Source of the DNA: Desulfovibrio aminophilus
GTDB lineage: Bacteria; Desulfobacterota; Desulfovibrionia; Desulfovibrionales; Desulfovibrionaceae
NCBI RefSeq assembly: GCF_023660105.1
Contig: NZ_JAMHGA010000018.1
Location: 62,001 to 126,000 of the forward strand
Reading direction: 5' to 3'
DNA: 64,000 bases
The position numbers and the translations under genes are program-made. The stretch's first letter is position 1; every line of letters starts with the position of its first letter. Below the pieces are notes generated by a model. That model was not told where the DNA came from. It saw only the letters and a list, made by a program, of their open reading frames with translations, and searched no databases. Below are positions 38,237 to 47,648 of the stretch, piece after piece.

Positions 38237-39160
38237 ATGCGCATCGCCGCCGACATGACCGAACTGGTGGGCCGCACCCCGCTGGTCTTCCTGAACCGCC
38301 TGAACGAGGGCTGCGCGGCCCGCGTGGCGGCCAAGCTGGAGTTCTTCAATCCCTGTTCCTCGGTCAAGGACCGCATCGGCCTGGGCATGATCCGCGCGGC
38401 CGAGGCCGAGGGCCGCGTCAAACCCGGGGCAACGATCATCGAGCCCACCAGCGGCAACACCGGCGTGGGCCTGGCCTTCGTCTGCGCCGTGCGCGGCTAC
38501 CGTCTCATCCTGACCATGCCTGAGAACATGAGCCGGGAGCGCCAGGTGCTGCTCAAGGGTTTCGGGGCGGAACTCGTGCTCACTCCGGCGGCCCAGGGCA
38601 TGTCCGGGGCCGTGGTCCGGGCCGAGGAGCTGGTCGCTGAAATCCCGGGCTCGTTCATGCCCCAGCAGTTCAAGAACCCGGCCAACCCAGCGGCGCACCG
38701 CGCGACCACGGCCGAGGAACTCTGGGCCGACACGGACGGGACCATCGGCGTCTTCGTGGCCGGGGCGGGTTCCGGCGGCACCATTACCGGCGTGGCCCAG
38801 GGCCTCAAGGCCCGCAATCCCGGCATCCGGGCCGTGGCCGTGGAGCCGGACGCCTCGCCCGTGCTCTCGGGCGGCAAGGCCGGACCGCACGCCATCCAGG
38901 GCATCGGCCCGGGCTTCGTGCCCGAGGTGCTCGACCGCTCGGTGCTCGACGAGATCGTCCGCGTGACCAACGAACAGGCCGTGTCCACGGCCCGACGGCT
39001 CATCCGCGAGGAGGCCATTCTCTGCGGCATCTCCTCCGGGGCCAACGCCTTCGCCGCCCTGGAACTGGCGCGGCGGCCGGAGAACGCGGGCAAGCTCGTG
39101 GTCTTCGTGGTCTGCGACACGGCCGAGCGCTACCTCTCCACCGCCCTCTACCAGGACTGA
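38237..39160 (+). CDS. cysK: Cysteine synthase (O-acetylserine sulfhydrylase)
   Basis: This PLP enzyme makes cysteine from O-acetylserine and sulfide. It is 307 aa from ATG 38237 behind GGAGAAAGG. PLP Lys44 lies in CSSVKDRIG. The substrate loop is [13 protein letters not shown] and the PLP phosphate loop [10 protein letters not shown]. It is 14 bases after nifS and 4 before cysE. Sulfide is plentiful in a sulfate reducer, so this pathway needs no separate sulfide source. Confidence 0.95.
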   Translation: MRIAADMTELVGRTPLVFLNRLNEGCAARVAAKLEFFNPCSSVKDRIGLGMIRAAEAEGRVKPGATIIEPTSGNTGVGLAFVCAVRGYRLILTMPENMSRERQVLLKGFGAELVLTPAAQGMSGAVVRAEELVAEIPGSFMPQQFKNPANPAAHRATTAEELWADTDGTIGVFVAGAGSGGTITGVAQGLKARNPGIRAVAVEPDASPVLSGGKAGPHAIQGIGPGFVPEVLDRSVLDEIVRVTNEQAVSTARRLIREEAILCGISSGANAFAALELARRPENAGKLVVFVVCDTAERYLSTALYQD

Positions 39161-39164
39161 GAAC

Positions 39165-40103
39165 ATGACCACGAACGGAAACGGCCGCCCGGCCCTGGCC
39201 AAGGTCGTCGAGCGGCTCTGCGACCCCGCCTCCTACTCGGCGGTCTACCACCGGCCCCTGCACGACCAGCCCATGCCCTCCATCCCGGCCCTGCGGGAGA
39301 TCGTGGAGCGCTTGCGGGCCGTGCTCTTCCCCGGCTACTTCGGGGACTCGGACGTGAGCCAGGACTCCATGCGCTACCACATCGGGGCCAACCTGGACAT
39401 CGTGGGCCGGCTGCTTTCGGAGCAGGTCAAGCGCGGCCACTGCTTCTTCTGCGACCGCGACGAGGGCGGCGGCTGCGCAGATTGCGAGGAGCGGGCCAAC
39501 ACCCTGGCCGGGAAGTTCCTGGACCGGCTGCCGGAGATCCGCGCCCTGCTGGCCATGGACGTGCAGGCGGCCTATACCGGCGACCCGGCCTCGCGCAGCC
39601 CGGGCGAGACCATCTTCTGCTACCCGAGCATCACCACGCTGACCCACTACCGCATCGCCCACGAGCTGTTCGTGCTGGGCGTGGACCTCATCCCGCGCAT
39701 CCTCACGGAGATGGCCCATTCGGCCACGGGCATCGACATCCACCCGGGCGCGAGCATCGGGGAGCACTTCTTCATCGACCACGGCACGGGAGTGGTCATC
39801 GGCGAAACCTGCGTCATCGGCCGCAACGTGCGCCTCTACCAGGGCGTGACCCTGGGGGCCAAGAGCTTCCCCAAGGACCCCAGCGGCGCGCTCATCAAGG
39901 GCCAGCCCCGGCACCCCATCGTGGAGGACGACGTGATCGTCTACTCCGGGGCGACCATCCTCGGCCGGGTGACCATCGGCAAGGGCGCGGTCATCGGCGG
40001 CAACGTCTGGCTCACCCGCGACGTGCCCGCCGGGGCCCGGGTGATCCAGAGCCGCGAACAGGACGCGGTCTTCGAGGTCCCGCCCGGAGGGGCGGGGGTG
40101 TAA
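39165..40103 (+). CDS. cysE: Serine O-acetyltransferase
   Basis: This enzyme acetylates serine for CysK. It is 312 aa. The C-terminal left-handed beta-helix of hexapeptide repeats (about 180-290) holds HSATGIDIHPGASIGEHFFI, DHGTGVVIGETCVIG and GVTLGAKSF. The N-terminal helical part is longer than in E. coli and carries a Cys cluster (CFFCDR, CADCEE, residues about 93-106) that I do not know from standard CysE and that could bind metal. It ends the nifU-nifS-cysK-cysE run; a terminator follows. Confidence 0.93.
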   Translation: MTTNGNGRPALAKVVERLCDPASYSAVYHRPLHDQPMPSIPALREIVERLRAVLFPGYFGDSDVSQDSMRYHIGANLDIVGRLLSEQVKRGHCFFCDRDEGGGCADCEERANTLAGKFLDRLPEIRALLAMDVQAAYTGDPASRSPGETIFCYPSITTLTHYRIAHELFVLGVDLIPRILTEMAHSATGIDIHPGASIGEHFFIDHGTGVVIGETCVIGRNVRLYQGVTLGAKSFPKDPSGALIKGQPRHPIVEDDVIVYSGATILGRVTIGKGAVIGGNVWLTRDVPAGARVIQSREQDAVFEVPPGGAGV

Positions 40104-40111
40104 GAGATGGC

Positions 40112-40139
40112 AAGGGCGTCCGAACGGACGCCCTTTTTT
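40112..40139. terminator. Terminator between cysE and azlD
   Basis: AAGGGCGTCC (40112-40121) pairs perfectly with GGACGCCCTT (40126-40135) around GAAC, then a T-run. It abuts the stop of the convergent azlD gene. Confidence 0.92.
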
Positions 40140-40463
40140 TCAGATGAACAGCCGGGCCGCGGCCAGCAGGCCCATGCCCAGGGCCACCACGCCGAAGAAG
40201 CTCTTGGTCCTGATGGCCAGGATGAAGCAGGGCACGGCGATCCAGAGGAAGAGGTTGTCGGCCGAGGCCTGGATGCGGCCCTCCGGGGCCAGCAGCGAGG
40301 GGGCCAGCAGGGCCGCCAGGATGGCCGCCGGGACGTGCGAGAGCCAGCGCTCCGCCAGCGGGTTGAGCCTCCGGCTGGACAGGGCCATGGCCGGGATCAT
40401 GCGCGGCAGGTAGGTCACCAGGGCCATGCCCGTGATGATCAGGGCGATCACTTTCTGTTCCAT
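40140..40463 (-). CDS. azlD: AzlD, small subunit of branched-chain amino acid exporter
   Basis: A 107-aa membrane protein with four hydrophobic helices, starting at ATG 40463 (MEQKVIALIITGMALVTYLP). The LPRMIPAM motif is typical of AzlD. It overlaps azlC by 16 bases. AzlC and AzlD together export branched-chain amino acids and analogues. Its stop abuts the cysE terminator. Confidence 0.9.
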   Translation of the reverse strand: MEQKVIALIITGMALVTYLPRMIPAMALSSRRLNPLAERWLSHVPAAILAALLAPSLLAPEGRIQASADNLFLWIAVPCFILAIRTKSFFGVVALGMGLLAAARLFI

Positions 40464-41161
40464 GTCTCCACTCCGCAGCCGAGGGTGGCGGCCAGGACGC
40501 AGGCCGCGATGACGCCCCAGTGGCCGAACCCGAGGCAGAGGAAGAGGGTCGAGAAGCCGGCGGCCGCCACGGCCGTGGCCTGGCGGGGCCGGGTGCCGAC
40601 CTGTCCGGCCAGCAGGGCCAGGAACATGGCCGAGAGGGCGAAGTCCAGGCCCAGGGGCTTCACGTCGCCGATGAGCCCGCCGCAGAACGCGCCGAGGATC
40701 GAGCCGGTGATCCAGGCCGAATGGGCCGTGGCGTTGATGGCCAGGGTCTCGGCCTTGGACGTCTGGCTTCTGGCGAAGCGCGAGGCGTGCAGGGCGAAGG
40801 TCTCGTCCGTGAGCTGGGCGCAGAACCAGGCCACGCCCGGGCGGCTCCAGTCGCGCAGGTGCGGGGCCAGGGCCGCGGACATGAGCACGTGGCGCAGGTT
40901 GACCACGAAGGTGGTCAGCACGATGGTCGCGGGCGCGGCGCCCACGGCCAGCAGACCCACGGCGATGAGCTGCGCCGATCCGGCGAAGACGAATACGGAC
41001 ATGAGCGCGGCCGCCAGGGGCGTCATCCCGGCCTTGAGGGCCAGGACGCCGAAGGCGAAGCCCACCGGCAGGTAGCCGAGGACGATGGGCAGGGCCTGGC
41101 GCGCGCCGGACAGGATGTCCGGCCAGAAGCCGGGGGCGGGCAGGGCGCGGGCGTCGTTCAT
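40448..41161 (-). CDS. azlC: AzlC, large subunit of branched-chain amino acid exporter
   Basis: A 237-aa polytopic membrane protein. ATG 41161 (MNDARALP) is chosen because GGAGG precedes it; an upstream in-frame TTG would add 14 residues. AzlC motifs are GYLPVGFAFGVLA, FAGSAQ and VNLRHVLMS near the middle. It is divergent from the MocR regulator across a 114-base gap that holds a perfect dyad, which suggests control by that regulator. Confidence 0.92.
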   Translation of the reverse strand: MNDARALPAPGFWPDILSGARQALPIVLGYLPVGFAFGVLALKAGMTPLAAALMSVFVFAGSAQLIAVGLLAVGAAPATIVLTTFVVNLRHVLMSAALAPHLRDWSRPGVAWFCAQLTDETFALHASRFARSQTSKAETLAINATAHSAWITGSILGAFCGGLIGDVKPLGLDFALSAMFLALLAGQVGTRPRQATAVAAAGFSTLFLCLGFGHWGVIAACVLAATLGCGVETWNRK

Positions 41162-41214
41162 CTGGTGCTTCCTCCGAAATCGTGTGGCGTCCACGGCTTG
41201 CACTCAACCATGAA

Positions 41215-41233
41215 ATCTGTCACCAGAACAGAT
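41215..41233. promoter_or_regulatory. 19-bp dyad in the azlC-mocR gap, candidate operator
   Basis: ATCTGT-N7-ACAGAT is a perfect dyad 42 bases before the MocR start and 53 bases before azlC. A second partial repeat (ATACAGTTTACAGA, 41232-41245) follows. MocR-type regulators commonly bind such repeats between divergent genes. Confidence 0.62.
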
Positions 41234-41275
41234 ACAGTTTACAGAAAAAAGGACCATAACAGTTTGGGGGGCGGC

Positions 41276-42724
41276 ATGGCCGGAGCAGGGCAGGGCGGCG
41301 AGTTCCGCTACCGGGCGGTGGAGCGGCGCATCCTGGACATGATCGAGTCCGGGCGACTCGTTCCGGGCGGCCGCGCGCCGTCGCTGCGGGCCATGAGCCG
41401 GGCCGCCGGGGTCAGCCTGGCCACGGTGGGCCACGCCTACGAAGAACTGGAGCGCCGGGGCGTGCTCCGTTCCCGGCCGCGCTCGGGCTATTTCCTGCGC
41501 GAGGGCCGGGCCCAGCTCTCGGCCCCGGCGCGGCCCTCGGCCCCGCCCCAGGAGCCCCGGCCGGTGAACCGCCAGGCGCTCATCCGCATGGTGCTCACCG
41601 TGGTCGGCGACCGCGAGCTTCTGCCCTTCGGCGTGGCCGGGCCCGAGGAGCGCCTGCTGCACGAGGCCCATCTCACCCGCGTCCTGGGCCGGGTGCTGCG
41701 CGACGATCCCCTGGCGGCCCTGAACTACACCCCGGTGCACGGGCTCACGGCCCTGCGCCGCCAGATCGCCTACCGGGCCCAGGAGTGGGGCGCGGAGGTC
41801 CGGCCCGAGGACGTGCTCGTCACCTCCGGGGCCATCGAGGCCCTGCACATCGCGCTACGGGCCCTGACCCGGCCGGGCGACGCCGTGCTGGTCCAGTCGC
41901 CCACCTACCACTGTTTCCTGCAATTGCTGGAAAACCTCGGTCTGCGGGTCATCGAGGCCCCGTCCTCTCCGGACACGGGCATCAGCCCGGCCCAGGTGCG
42001 CGAGGCCGTGGACCGCTTCGACCTGCGCTGCTGCATCCTGACCCCGAACTTCAACAACCCCGACGGCGCGCTCCTGCCCGAGGAGGCCAAGGCCGAGATC
42101 GTGGACATCCTGGCCGAACGGGACATCCCGCTGGTGGAGGACGACGTGTACGGCGACCTGCACTTCGGACCCGTCCGCCCGGCGGGTTTCAAGAAGTGGG
42201 ACCGCCGGGGCCTCGTGCTCCAGTGCTCCTCGTTCTCCAAGACCCTCTGCCCGGGCTGGCGCGTGGGCTGGATCCTGCCGGGTCGCTTCCTGGAGCGGGC
42301 CCTGGACGTGAAGTTCAGTTCCAGCGTGGCCACGGCCACCCCGAACCAGATGGCCGTGGCCCAGTACCTGGCCGAAGGCCGCTATGACCGCCACCTGCGC
42401 CGCCTGCGCTCGGCCCTGGAGGCCCAGACCCGGACCATCCGGCACCTGCTCTCGCGCTACTTTCCGGCGGGCACGCGCGTCACCCGGCCCCAGGGCGGCT
42501 GCGTGCTTTGGCTGGAGCTGCCCGGCGGCGTGGACTCCGTGGACCTGTTCTACCGCGCCCGGGCCGAGGGCATCGGCATCTCCCCGGGCAACGTCTTCTC
42601 CACTCAGGACCGCTTCAGCAACTACATCCGCCTCAACGCCGGGGCGCTCATCGACGAGCGCGCCGACGCGGGCCTGCGCCGCCTGGGTCGGTTGGCCGCC
42701 CAGTGCGCCACCCGCCGCTCCTGA
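41276..42724 (+). CDS. MocR-type regulator: GntR helix-turn-helix plus aminotransferase-like domain
   Basis: A 482-aa PLP-dependent transcription factor from ATG 41276. The winged helix (about 10-78) has GRAPSLRAMSRAAGVS and RGVLRSRPRSGYFL. The fold-type I aminotransferase domain (about 110-475) has Asn259-Asn261 in TPNFNNPDG and PLP Lys322 in SFSKTLCPGWRVGW. The divergent azlCD exporter suggests it senses an amino acid or its imine. Whether it also has transaminase activity cannot be told. Confidence 0.9.
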   Translation: MAGAGQGGEFRYRAVERRILDMIESGRLVPGGRAPSLRAMSRAAGVSLATVGHAYEELERRGVLRSRPRSGYFLREGRAQLSAPARPSAPPQEPRPVNRQALIRMVLTVVGDRELLPFGVAGPEERLLHEAHLTRVLGRVLRDDPLAALNYTPVHGLTALRRQIAYRAQEWGAEVRPEDVLVTSGAIEALHIALRALTRPGDAVLVQSPTYHCFLQLLENLGLRVIEAPSSPDTGISPAQVREAVDRFDLRCCILTPNFNNPDGALLPEEAKAEIVDILAERDIPLVEDDVYGDLHFGPVRPAGFKKWDRRGLVLQCSSFSKTLCPGWRVGWILPGRFLERALDVKFSSSVATATPNQMAVAQYLAEGRYDRHLRRLRSALEAQTRTIRHLLSRYFPAGTRVTRPQGGCVLWLELPGGVDSVDLFYRARAEGIGISPGNVFSTQDRFSNYIRLNAGALIDERADAGLRRLGRLAAQCATRRS

Positions 42725-42835
42725 GTCCCGCGACCCGCTTCCCGCCGCTTTCGACGCCCCGGGCGCGCTTGCGCCGGATGATTATAATCCCCGGTCCCGA
42801 CTCCTTCCGATATTCATGGAGGATAGGATACCCAG

Positions 42836-42872
42836 CCTCCAAGCGGCATGTGCCCGTCGGCACAAGCGGAGG
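42836..42872 (+). other. Nested hairpin in the chemoreceptor leader
   Basis: CCTCC (42836-42840) can pair with GGAGG (42868-42872), enclosing TGTGCC-CGTC-GGCACA (42849-42864). A TATAAT with no good -35 lies upstream (42783-42788). I do not recognise a riboswitch class. Confidence 0.3.
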
Positions 42873-43005
42873 GCCGAAACGGGAAGGGGCTCGCCCATTT
42901 TCGCCTCCCTGTTTGTGAAAAGCATGACGACGCTTGCGGGGGCGCGGGGGGGCCGCTAGGGAGGGACAATCGGAGAGATTTGATCGGATAAACGGTGAGT
43001 CGATA

Positions 43006-45435
43006 ATGAATGTAAGTATCCGGTATAAAATTTTCGGTCCGCTCGTGGCTTGCGCGGTGCTCTTCGGCATTCTCGGATTCTGGTACTTCCAGAACCGCCT
43101 GGAGGCCCTGCAGACGGCCTTCCTGGGCCAGATGGCCGAGGACAAGGAGTCCCAGGTGCTTTCGGGCATCGAGAGCCAGGCCCGCCGGGCGGTGGAGACC
43201 GCGGCCCTGTTCTCCAATGACCCGGCCGTGCTGGAGGCCTTCGCCGTGGCCCACTCGGGCGACATGGGCGACGAGAACGACCCCAAGGCCCAGGAAGCCC
43301 GGGAGATGCTGCGCCGGTCCCTGGCCCCGGCCATCAAGGGTTTCAAGGAGAGCGGCGGCGGCAAGTTCCAGCTGCACTATCACCTGCCCAACGGCCGCAG
43401 CCTGGTGCGCCTCTGGCGCGAGAAGCAGATCCAGCGTGACGGGGCCTGGCTGGACGTGTCCGACGACATCTCGGCCTTCCGCAGCACGGTCATGGAGGTG
43501 AACAAGACCGGCAAGCCGGTCATGGGCATCGAGCTGGGCCGGGGCGGCTTCGCCATCCGCGGCGTGGCCCCGGTCAAGGGGCCGGACGGTCGCCAGCTGG
43601 GCTCCGTGGAGCTCCTGGCCGAGCTGTCCCCCGTGCTCGACGGCGCGGCTCGGGGCAAGGACCGGGACATCGCCCTGTTCCAGGACGCGGCCCTGCAGAG
43701 CATCACCGGCAAGCCCAAGGAGGGGCAGGCCGTGATCGGCGACTTCATCAACGTGGTTCCGCCCAGGAACAAGGAGTTCACGGCCCGGGTTTCGCCGGAG
43801 TTCCTGGCCCGGGCCAAGGCCGGGCTGGCCATGAACCTCAGGGGCGACCTGGCCCTCACCGGCTTCCCGCTCAAGGACTACAAGGGCGACGTGGTCGGCG
43901 TGGTCGTGAGCTTCGAGAACATCGCCGGGGCCAACGCCCTGGTGGCCCGCCTGGGCGGGGTGCTCGGAATCGGCCTGTTCCTCATCCTCGGCCTGTCCAT
44001 CGGCATCGGTTCGATCATCTTCTGGCGCAGCGTGCAGCGGCCCACCCGCATGGTCGTGGAGCGGATCAAGGACATCGCCGAGGACCGCGCGGACCTGAGC
44101 CAGGAACTGCCGGTGCGCACCAGGGACGAGATCGGCGAGCTCTGCCGCTGGTTCAACACCCTCATGGCCAAGATCAACAGCATCCTCTGCGAGACCCAGA
44201 CCTACGCCAACATCCTCAACGCCCTGCCGGATCCGGTCTTCGCCGTGGACGACCAGTGGAAGATCATCGTGGCCAACGACGCCACGGCCCGGATCGCGGG
44301 CGTGCCCCGCGACCAGACGCGCGGCATGCGCTGCCGGGACATCTTCAAGACCCAGGTCTGCGGCACCGAGTCCTGCCCCATCGAGCAGGCCCGCAGGATC
44401 GGCGGACGCTTCCAGACCGAGATCATCCCGTTGAACCTCCACGGCGAGGAGGTCTTCATCCGGCCTTACGGCGACGTGCTCCTGGACTGCGACGGCAAGC
44501 GCGCGGGCTTCTTCGAGGTGGCCGCCATCGTCACGGACATGGTCCACTCCGAGCAGCGGGCCAAGGACGGGCTCCAGCGCGTGGAGCGGCTCAACGCCGA
44601 GGTGGGCGAGACGGCGGGCCGCATGGCCGGACTGGCCTCGGAGGTCTCCGGCAAGGTGGAGGGCGTGCGCGCCGGGGCCGAGGCCCAGAGCGACCGCGTC
44701 ACCGAGACGGCCCACTCCATGGAGCAGATGAACGACGCCATCCTGGAGGTGGCCAAGAGCGCGGGCGGGGCCTCGGAGCAGGCCGCCCTGGCCATGAGCC
44801 GGGCCCGCGACGGGGCCGAGGTGGTGGGCCGCGCCGTGTCGGCCATCGCCACGGTGCAGGAGATGACCACGGCCCTCAAGACCGACATGGAGACCCTCGG
44901 CGGCCAGGCCCGGGACATCGGCCGGATCATGACCGTGATCGAGGACATCGCGGACCAGACGAACCTCCTGGCGCTCAACGCGGCCATCGAGGCGGCCCGC
45001 GCGGGCGAGGCAGGACGCGGCTTCGCCGTGGTGGCCGACGAGGTGCGCAAGCTGGCCGAGAAGACCATGACCGCCACCAAGGAGGTGGGCCAGTCCATCG
45101 CCGCCATCCAGGAGGGTGTGTCGCGCAACATCTCGGGCATGGAGCAGGCCGCCGGGGCCGTGGACCAGGCCACCGAGCTGGCCCGCAACTCCGGGACCTC
45201 CCTGAGCGAGATCGTGGACCTCGTGGAGGGCACCTCGGACCGCATGCGCGGCATCGCCACCGCCGCCGAGGAGCAGTCCGCGGCCAGCGAGCAGATCAAC
45301 CGCGCCGTGGAGGAGACCCACCGGGTGGCCCGAGAGACCGCCGAGAGCATGGAGTCCACCGCCCGCTCCATGCGCGACCTGGCCGACCTGGCCCACGGTC
45401 TGGAGAACCTGGCCTCGGGGCGGGGCGGGGGCTGA
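43006..45435 (+). CDS. Methyl-accepting chemotaxis protein with periplasmic sensor and PAS domain
   Basis: An 809-aa chemoreceptor from ATG 43006 ([11 protein letters not shown]) behind GGTGAG; upstream in-frame codons lack a ribosome site. Transmembrane helices lie at about 9-24 and 316-340. The large periplasmic domain (about 30-310) is of the dCache-like kind ([18 protein letters not shown]). HAMP (about 341-395) and PAS (about 405-520) domains follow; the PAS has a Cys cluster (CRDIF, CGTESC) that could bind heme or metal or sense redox. The signalling hairpin tip reads [27 protein letters not shown]. The ligand is unknown. A terminator follows. Confidence 0.92.
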   Translation: MNVSIRYKIFGPLVACAVLFGILGFWYFQNRLEALQTAFLGQMAEDKESQVLSGIESQARRAVETAALFSNDPAVLEAFAVAHSGDMGDENDPKAQEAREMLRRSLAPAIKGFKESGGGKFQLHYHLPNGRSLVRLWREKQIQRDGAWLDVSDDISAFRSTVMEVNKTGKPVMGIELGRGGFAIRGVAPVKGPDGRQLGSVELLAELSPVLDGAARGKDRDIALFQDAALQSITGKPKEGQAVIGDFINVVPPRNKEFTARVSPEFLARAKAGLAMNLRGDLALTGFPLKDYKGDVVGVVVSFENIAGANALVARLGGVLGIGLFLILGLSIGIGSIIFWRSVQRPTRMVVERIKDIAEDRADLSQELPVRTRDEIGELCRWFNTLMAKINSILCETQTYANILNALPDPVFAVDDQWKIIVANDATARIAGVPRDQTRGMRCRDIFKTQVCGTESCPIEQARRIGGRFQTEIIPLNLHGEEVFIRPYGDVLLDCDGKRAGFFEVAAIVTDMVHSEQRAKDGLQRVERLNAEVGETAGRMAGLASEVSGKVEGVRAGAEAQSDRVTETAHSMEQMNDAILEVAKSAGGASEQAALAMSRARDGAEVVGRAVSAIATVQEMTTALKTDMETLGGQARDIGRIMTVIEDIADQTNLLALNAAIEAARAGEAGRGFAVVADEVRKLAEKTMTATKEVGQSIAAIQEGVSRNISGMEQAAGAVDQATELARNSGTSLSEIVDLVEGTSDRMRGIATAAEEQSAASEQINRAVEETHRVARETAESMESTARSMRDLADLAHGLENLASGRGGG

Positions 45436-45460
45436 ATCCCGCCCCGGACGGCGACAACCG

Positions 45461-45495
45461 GGCCCCCTGGGAAGCGATTCCCGGGGGGCCTTCCT
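45461..45495 (+). terminator. Terminator after the chemoreceptor gene
   Basis: A 13-base arm (45461-45473) pairs with 45478-45490 at 12 of 13 positions around GCGA, followed by TTCCTTTC. Confidence 0.75.
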
Positions 45496-45629
45496 TTCGC
45501 GTCCCGCGTCGCCGCCAGTGGAAGCCTTCGCCGACCGCCTTGTTTCCACGGGTCCGCTCGTGCTATGCGGCGGGAAAGGCTCGGAAAACCCTCGAACAAG
45601 ACCGCCGGGCGGCGGAAAGGGGTCGGCGC

Positions 45630-46766
45630 ATGGCTGAGCGGCGGCGGATGCTGTACGTGGACAATCTGCGGCTGGCCATGATCGTCCTGGTGGTCCTGGT
45701 CCATTGCTCCGTGACCTACAGCGGCGTGGGCAGCTGGTACTTCAAGGACCCCGTGGCCAAGGGGCCGGTCTCGCTCCTGGCCTTCATCCTGTTCCAGGCG
45801 TTCTGCCAATCCTTCTTCATGGGCCTGCTCTTCTTCCTGGCCGGGTACTACGCCCGGGCCTCCCTGGTCCGAAAGGGGCCGCGCGAGTTCATCCTCGGCC
45901 GCCTCGGCCGCCTGGGCCTGCCCTCGCTCTTCTACATGGTCGTCATCAACCCGTTCATCGTCCACACCCTGGCGGACATGGACGGGGTCCGGGCCGGATA
46001 CACGCTGCCGGAGTTCTGGCTGGGCTACATGAAAGGCCTGTACGTGCTCGGCGGCAGCGGCCCGATGTGGTTCGCCCTGGCCCTGATCGTGTTCTGCGCC
46101 GCCTACGCGGCGCTGCGCGCGATCCGTCCTTCGGCGGCCCAGGCGCCGGCCCGGGCCTTCCGGCCGGGCCTGGCCGTGGGCCTGGCCCTGATCTGCGCGG
46201 CCGGAACCTTCCTCGTCCGCCTGCGCTGGCCCATGGGGACCGCGGTGCTGAACATGCAGCTCTGCTTCTTCACCCAGTACATCCTGCTCTTCGCCCTCGG
46301 CCTGGCGGCCCACAAGAACGACTGGCTGCGGACCCTGGACGAGCGCCTGGGCCGCTGGTGCCTGCTGGTGGCCGCGGCCGGGATTCCCGTGCTGGCCGTG
46401 GCGGTTTGGGACTCGCTGAAGCCGGGCGGGCTGGAGTCGTATTTCGGCGGGTTCACCTGGCGGAGCCTGTTCCTGTCCACCTGGGAGTCCGTGTCCGGGG
46501 TCTGCATGACCGTGGGGCTCGTCGCCGTGCTGCGCGGCAGGTGGGAGAAGACCGGATCGCTGCTCAAGTGGCTCGCCGACAGCGCCTTTGCGGTCTATGT
46601 GTTTCACTCCCCGCTGGTGGTCGGGCTCGGCCGCCTGTTGGAGCCGGTGCAGGCTCCGGCCCTGGCGAAGTTCCTGCTTCTGGGCGGGTTGGCCCTGCCG
46701 CTCAGCTTCGGCTTGGCCTGGGTCATACGACGTACGCCGCTGCTGCGTGAACTGGTCAAGGCCTGA
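45630..46766 (+). CDS. Acyltransferase-3 family integral membrane protein
   Basis: A 378-aa membrane protein with about ten hydrophobic helices, starting at ATG 45630. The family start is YVDNLRLAMIVLVVLVHCSV, with the His of the first helix kept, then RLGRLGLPSLFYM. This family O-acylates sugars or other extracytoplasmic targets. The substrate is unknown and no polysaccharide genes adjoin it. Confidence 0.85.
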   Translation: MAERRRMLYVDNLRLAMIVLVVLVHCSVTYSGVGSWYFKDPVAKGPVSLLAFILFQAFCQSFFMGLLFFLAGYYARASLVRKGPREFILGRLGRLGLPSLFYMVVINPFIVHTLADMDGVRAGYTLPEFWLGYMKGLYVLGGSGPMWFALALIVFCAAYAALRAIRPSAAQAPARAFRPGLAVGLALICAAGTFLVRLRWPMGTAVLNMQLCFFTQYILLFALGLAAHKNDWLRTLDERLGRWCLLVAAAGIPVLAVAVWDSLKPGGLESYFGGFTWRSLFLSTWESVSGVCMTVGLVAVLRGRWEKTGSLLKWLADSAFAVYVFHSPLVVGLGRLLEPVQAPALAKFLLLGGLALPLSFGLAWVIRRTPLLRELVKA

Positions 46767-46844
46767 GCGCCCGGGCCGCCGCATCGACAACGGCCGGGCC
46801 ATGACGTAACAGGCTCACCTCGGGAATTATCCGCCGGGGGATTC

Positions 46845-47648
46845 ATGCTCTTCGAGGTCCTGCGCTATCTCTGCACGCCCTGCCCGCGCCGGGTGAGGGC
46901 CCTGGGCCATCTCTCCGGGCTCATCTCCCTGGGCGCGCGCCACCGCCGCTGCCGCCGCGCCTGGGCCCCGCACCTGGAGCGCTGCCGTGCGCTCATGCTC
47001 GACGCCGCCCGCGCCTGCTCCCGGCGGCGGACCCTGCTGGTGGCTGGTTCCGGCCTGCTCCTGGACGTGCCCCTGGAGGAGTTGTCCGGGCTCTTCGAAC
47101 GGGTGATCCTCTGCGACGTGCTGCACCTGCCCGCGATCCGCCGCCGGGCGCGCCGTCTGTCCAACGTGGATTTGGCGGCCGTGGACCTCACGGACCTGGG
47201 GGCGCGGGTCTGGGCCGACCTGCGCGCGGGCCGGGTCTCGGACCTGGCCGTGCCCGCGCCGACGCATTTCCTGGACCGCCGCGACCTGGATCTGGTGGTC
47301 TCCGACAATCTTCTCTCGCAGCTGCCCCTGCCGTTCCTGGAGCGCATCGCCGACCGTTTTCCCGGCCTGGACGCCGGGGAGCTGGAGGACTTCGCCCGCC
47401 GGATCGTGGAGGCGCACCTCGCCTGGCTGGGCGGCTTTCGCGCCCGGGTCTGCCTCCTCGCCGACGTGGAGCGGCGCAAACTCCGGGGCGGCACGGTCCT
47501 GGAGTGCGAGGATCCGCTCTTCGGCGCGGCCCTGCCCGAGCCCGAACGGGCCTGGGACTGGGACATCGCGCCCCAGCCCGAGCTCTGGCCGGACGCCGAT
47601 GCCCGCCACCGGGTCTGGGGCTATTCGGACTTCAGGGCCGGGGACTGA
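46845..47648 (+). CDS. Conserved unknown protein with a Rossmann-like segment
   Basis: A 267-aa soluble protein from ATG 46845. The N-terminus is very Arg/Cys-rich (YLCTPCPRRVRALG). Residues about 65-100 (RTLLVAGSGLLLDVPLEEL, then VILCDVLHLPAIRRRARR) resemble the first beta-alpha-beta of an SAM-dependent methyltransferase, and LDLVVSDNLLSQLPL resembles motif IV. No catalytic motif is clear. The last 28 bases overlap the convergent permease gene. Confidence 0.6.
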   Translation: MLFEVLRYLCTPCPRRVRALGHLSGLISLGARHRRCRRAWAPHLERCRALMLDAARACSRRRTLLVAGSGLLLDVPLEELSGLFERVILCDVLHLPAIRRRARRLSNVDLAAVDLTDLGARVWADLRAGRVSDLAVPAPTHFLDRRDLDLVVSDNLLSQLPLPFLERIADRFPGLDAGELEDFARRIVEAHLAWLGGFRARVCLLADVERRKLRGGTVLECEDPLFGAALPEPERAWDWDIAPQPELWPDADARHRVWGYSDFRAGD

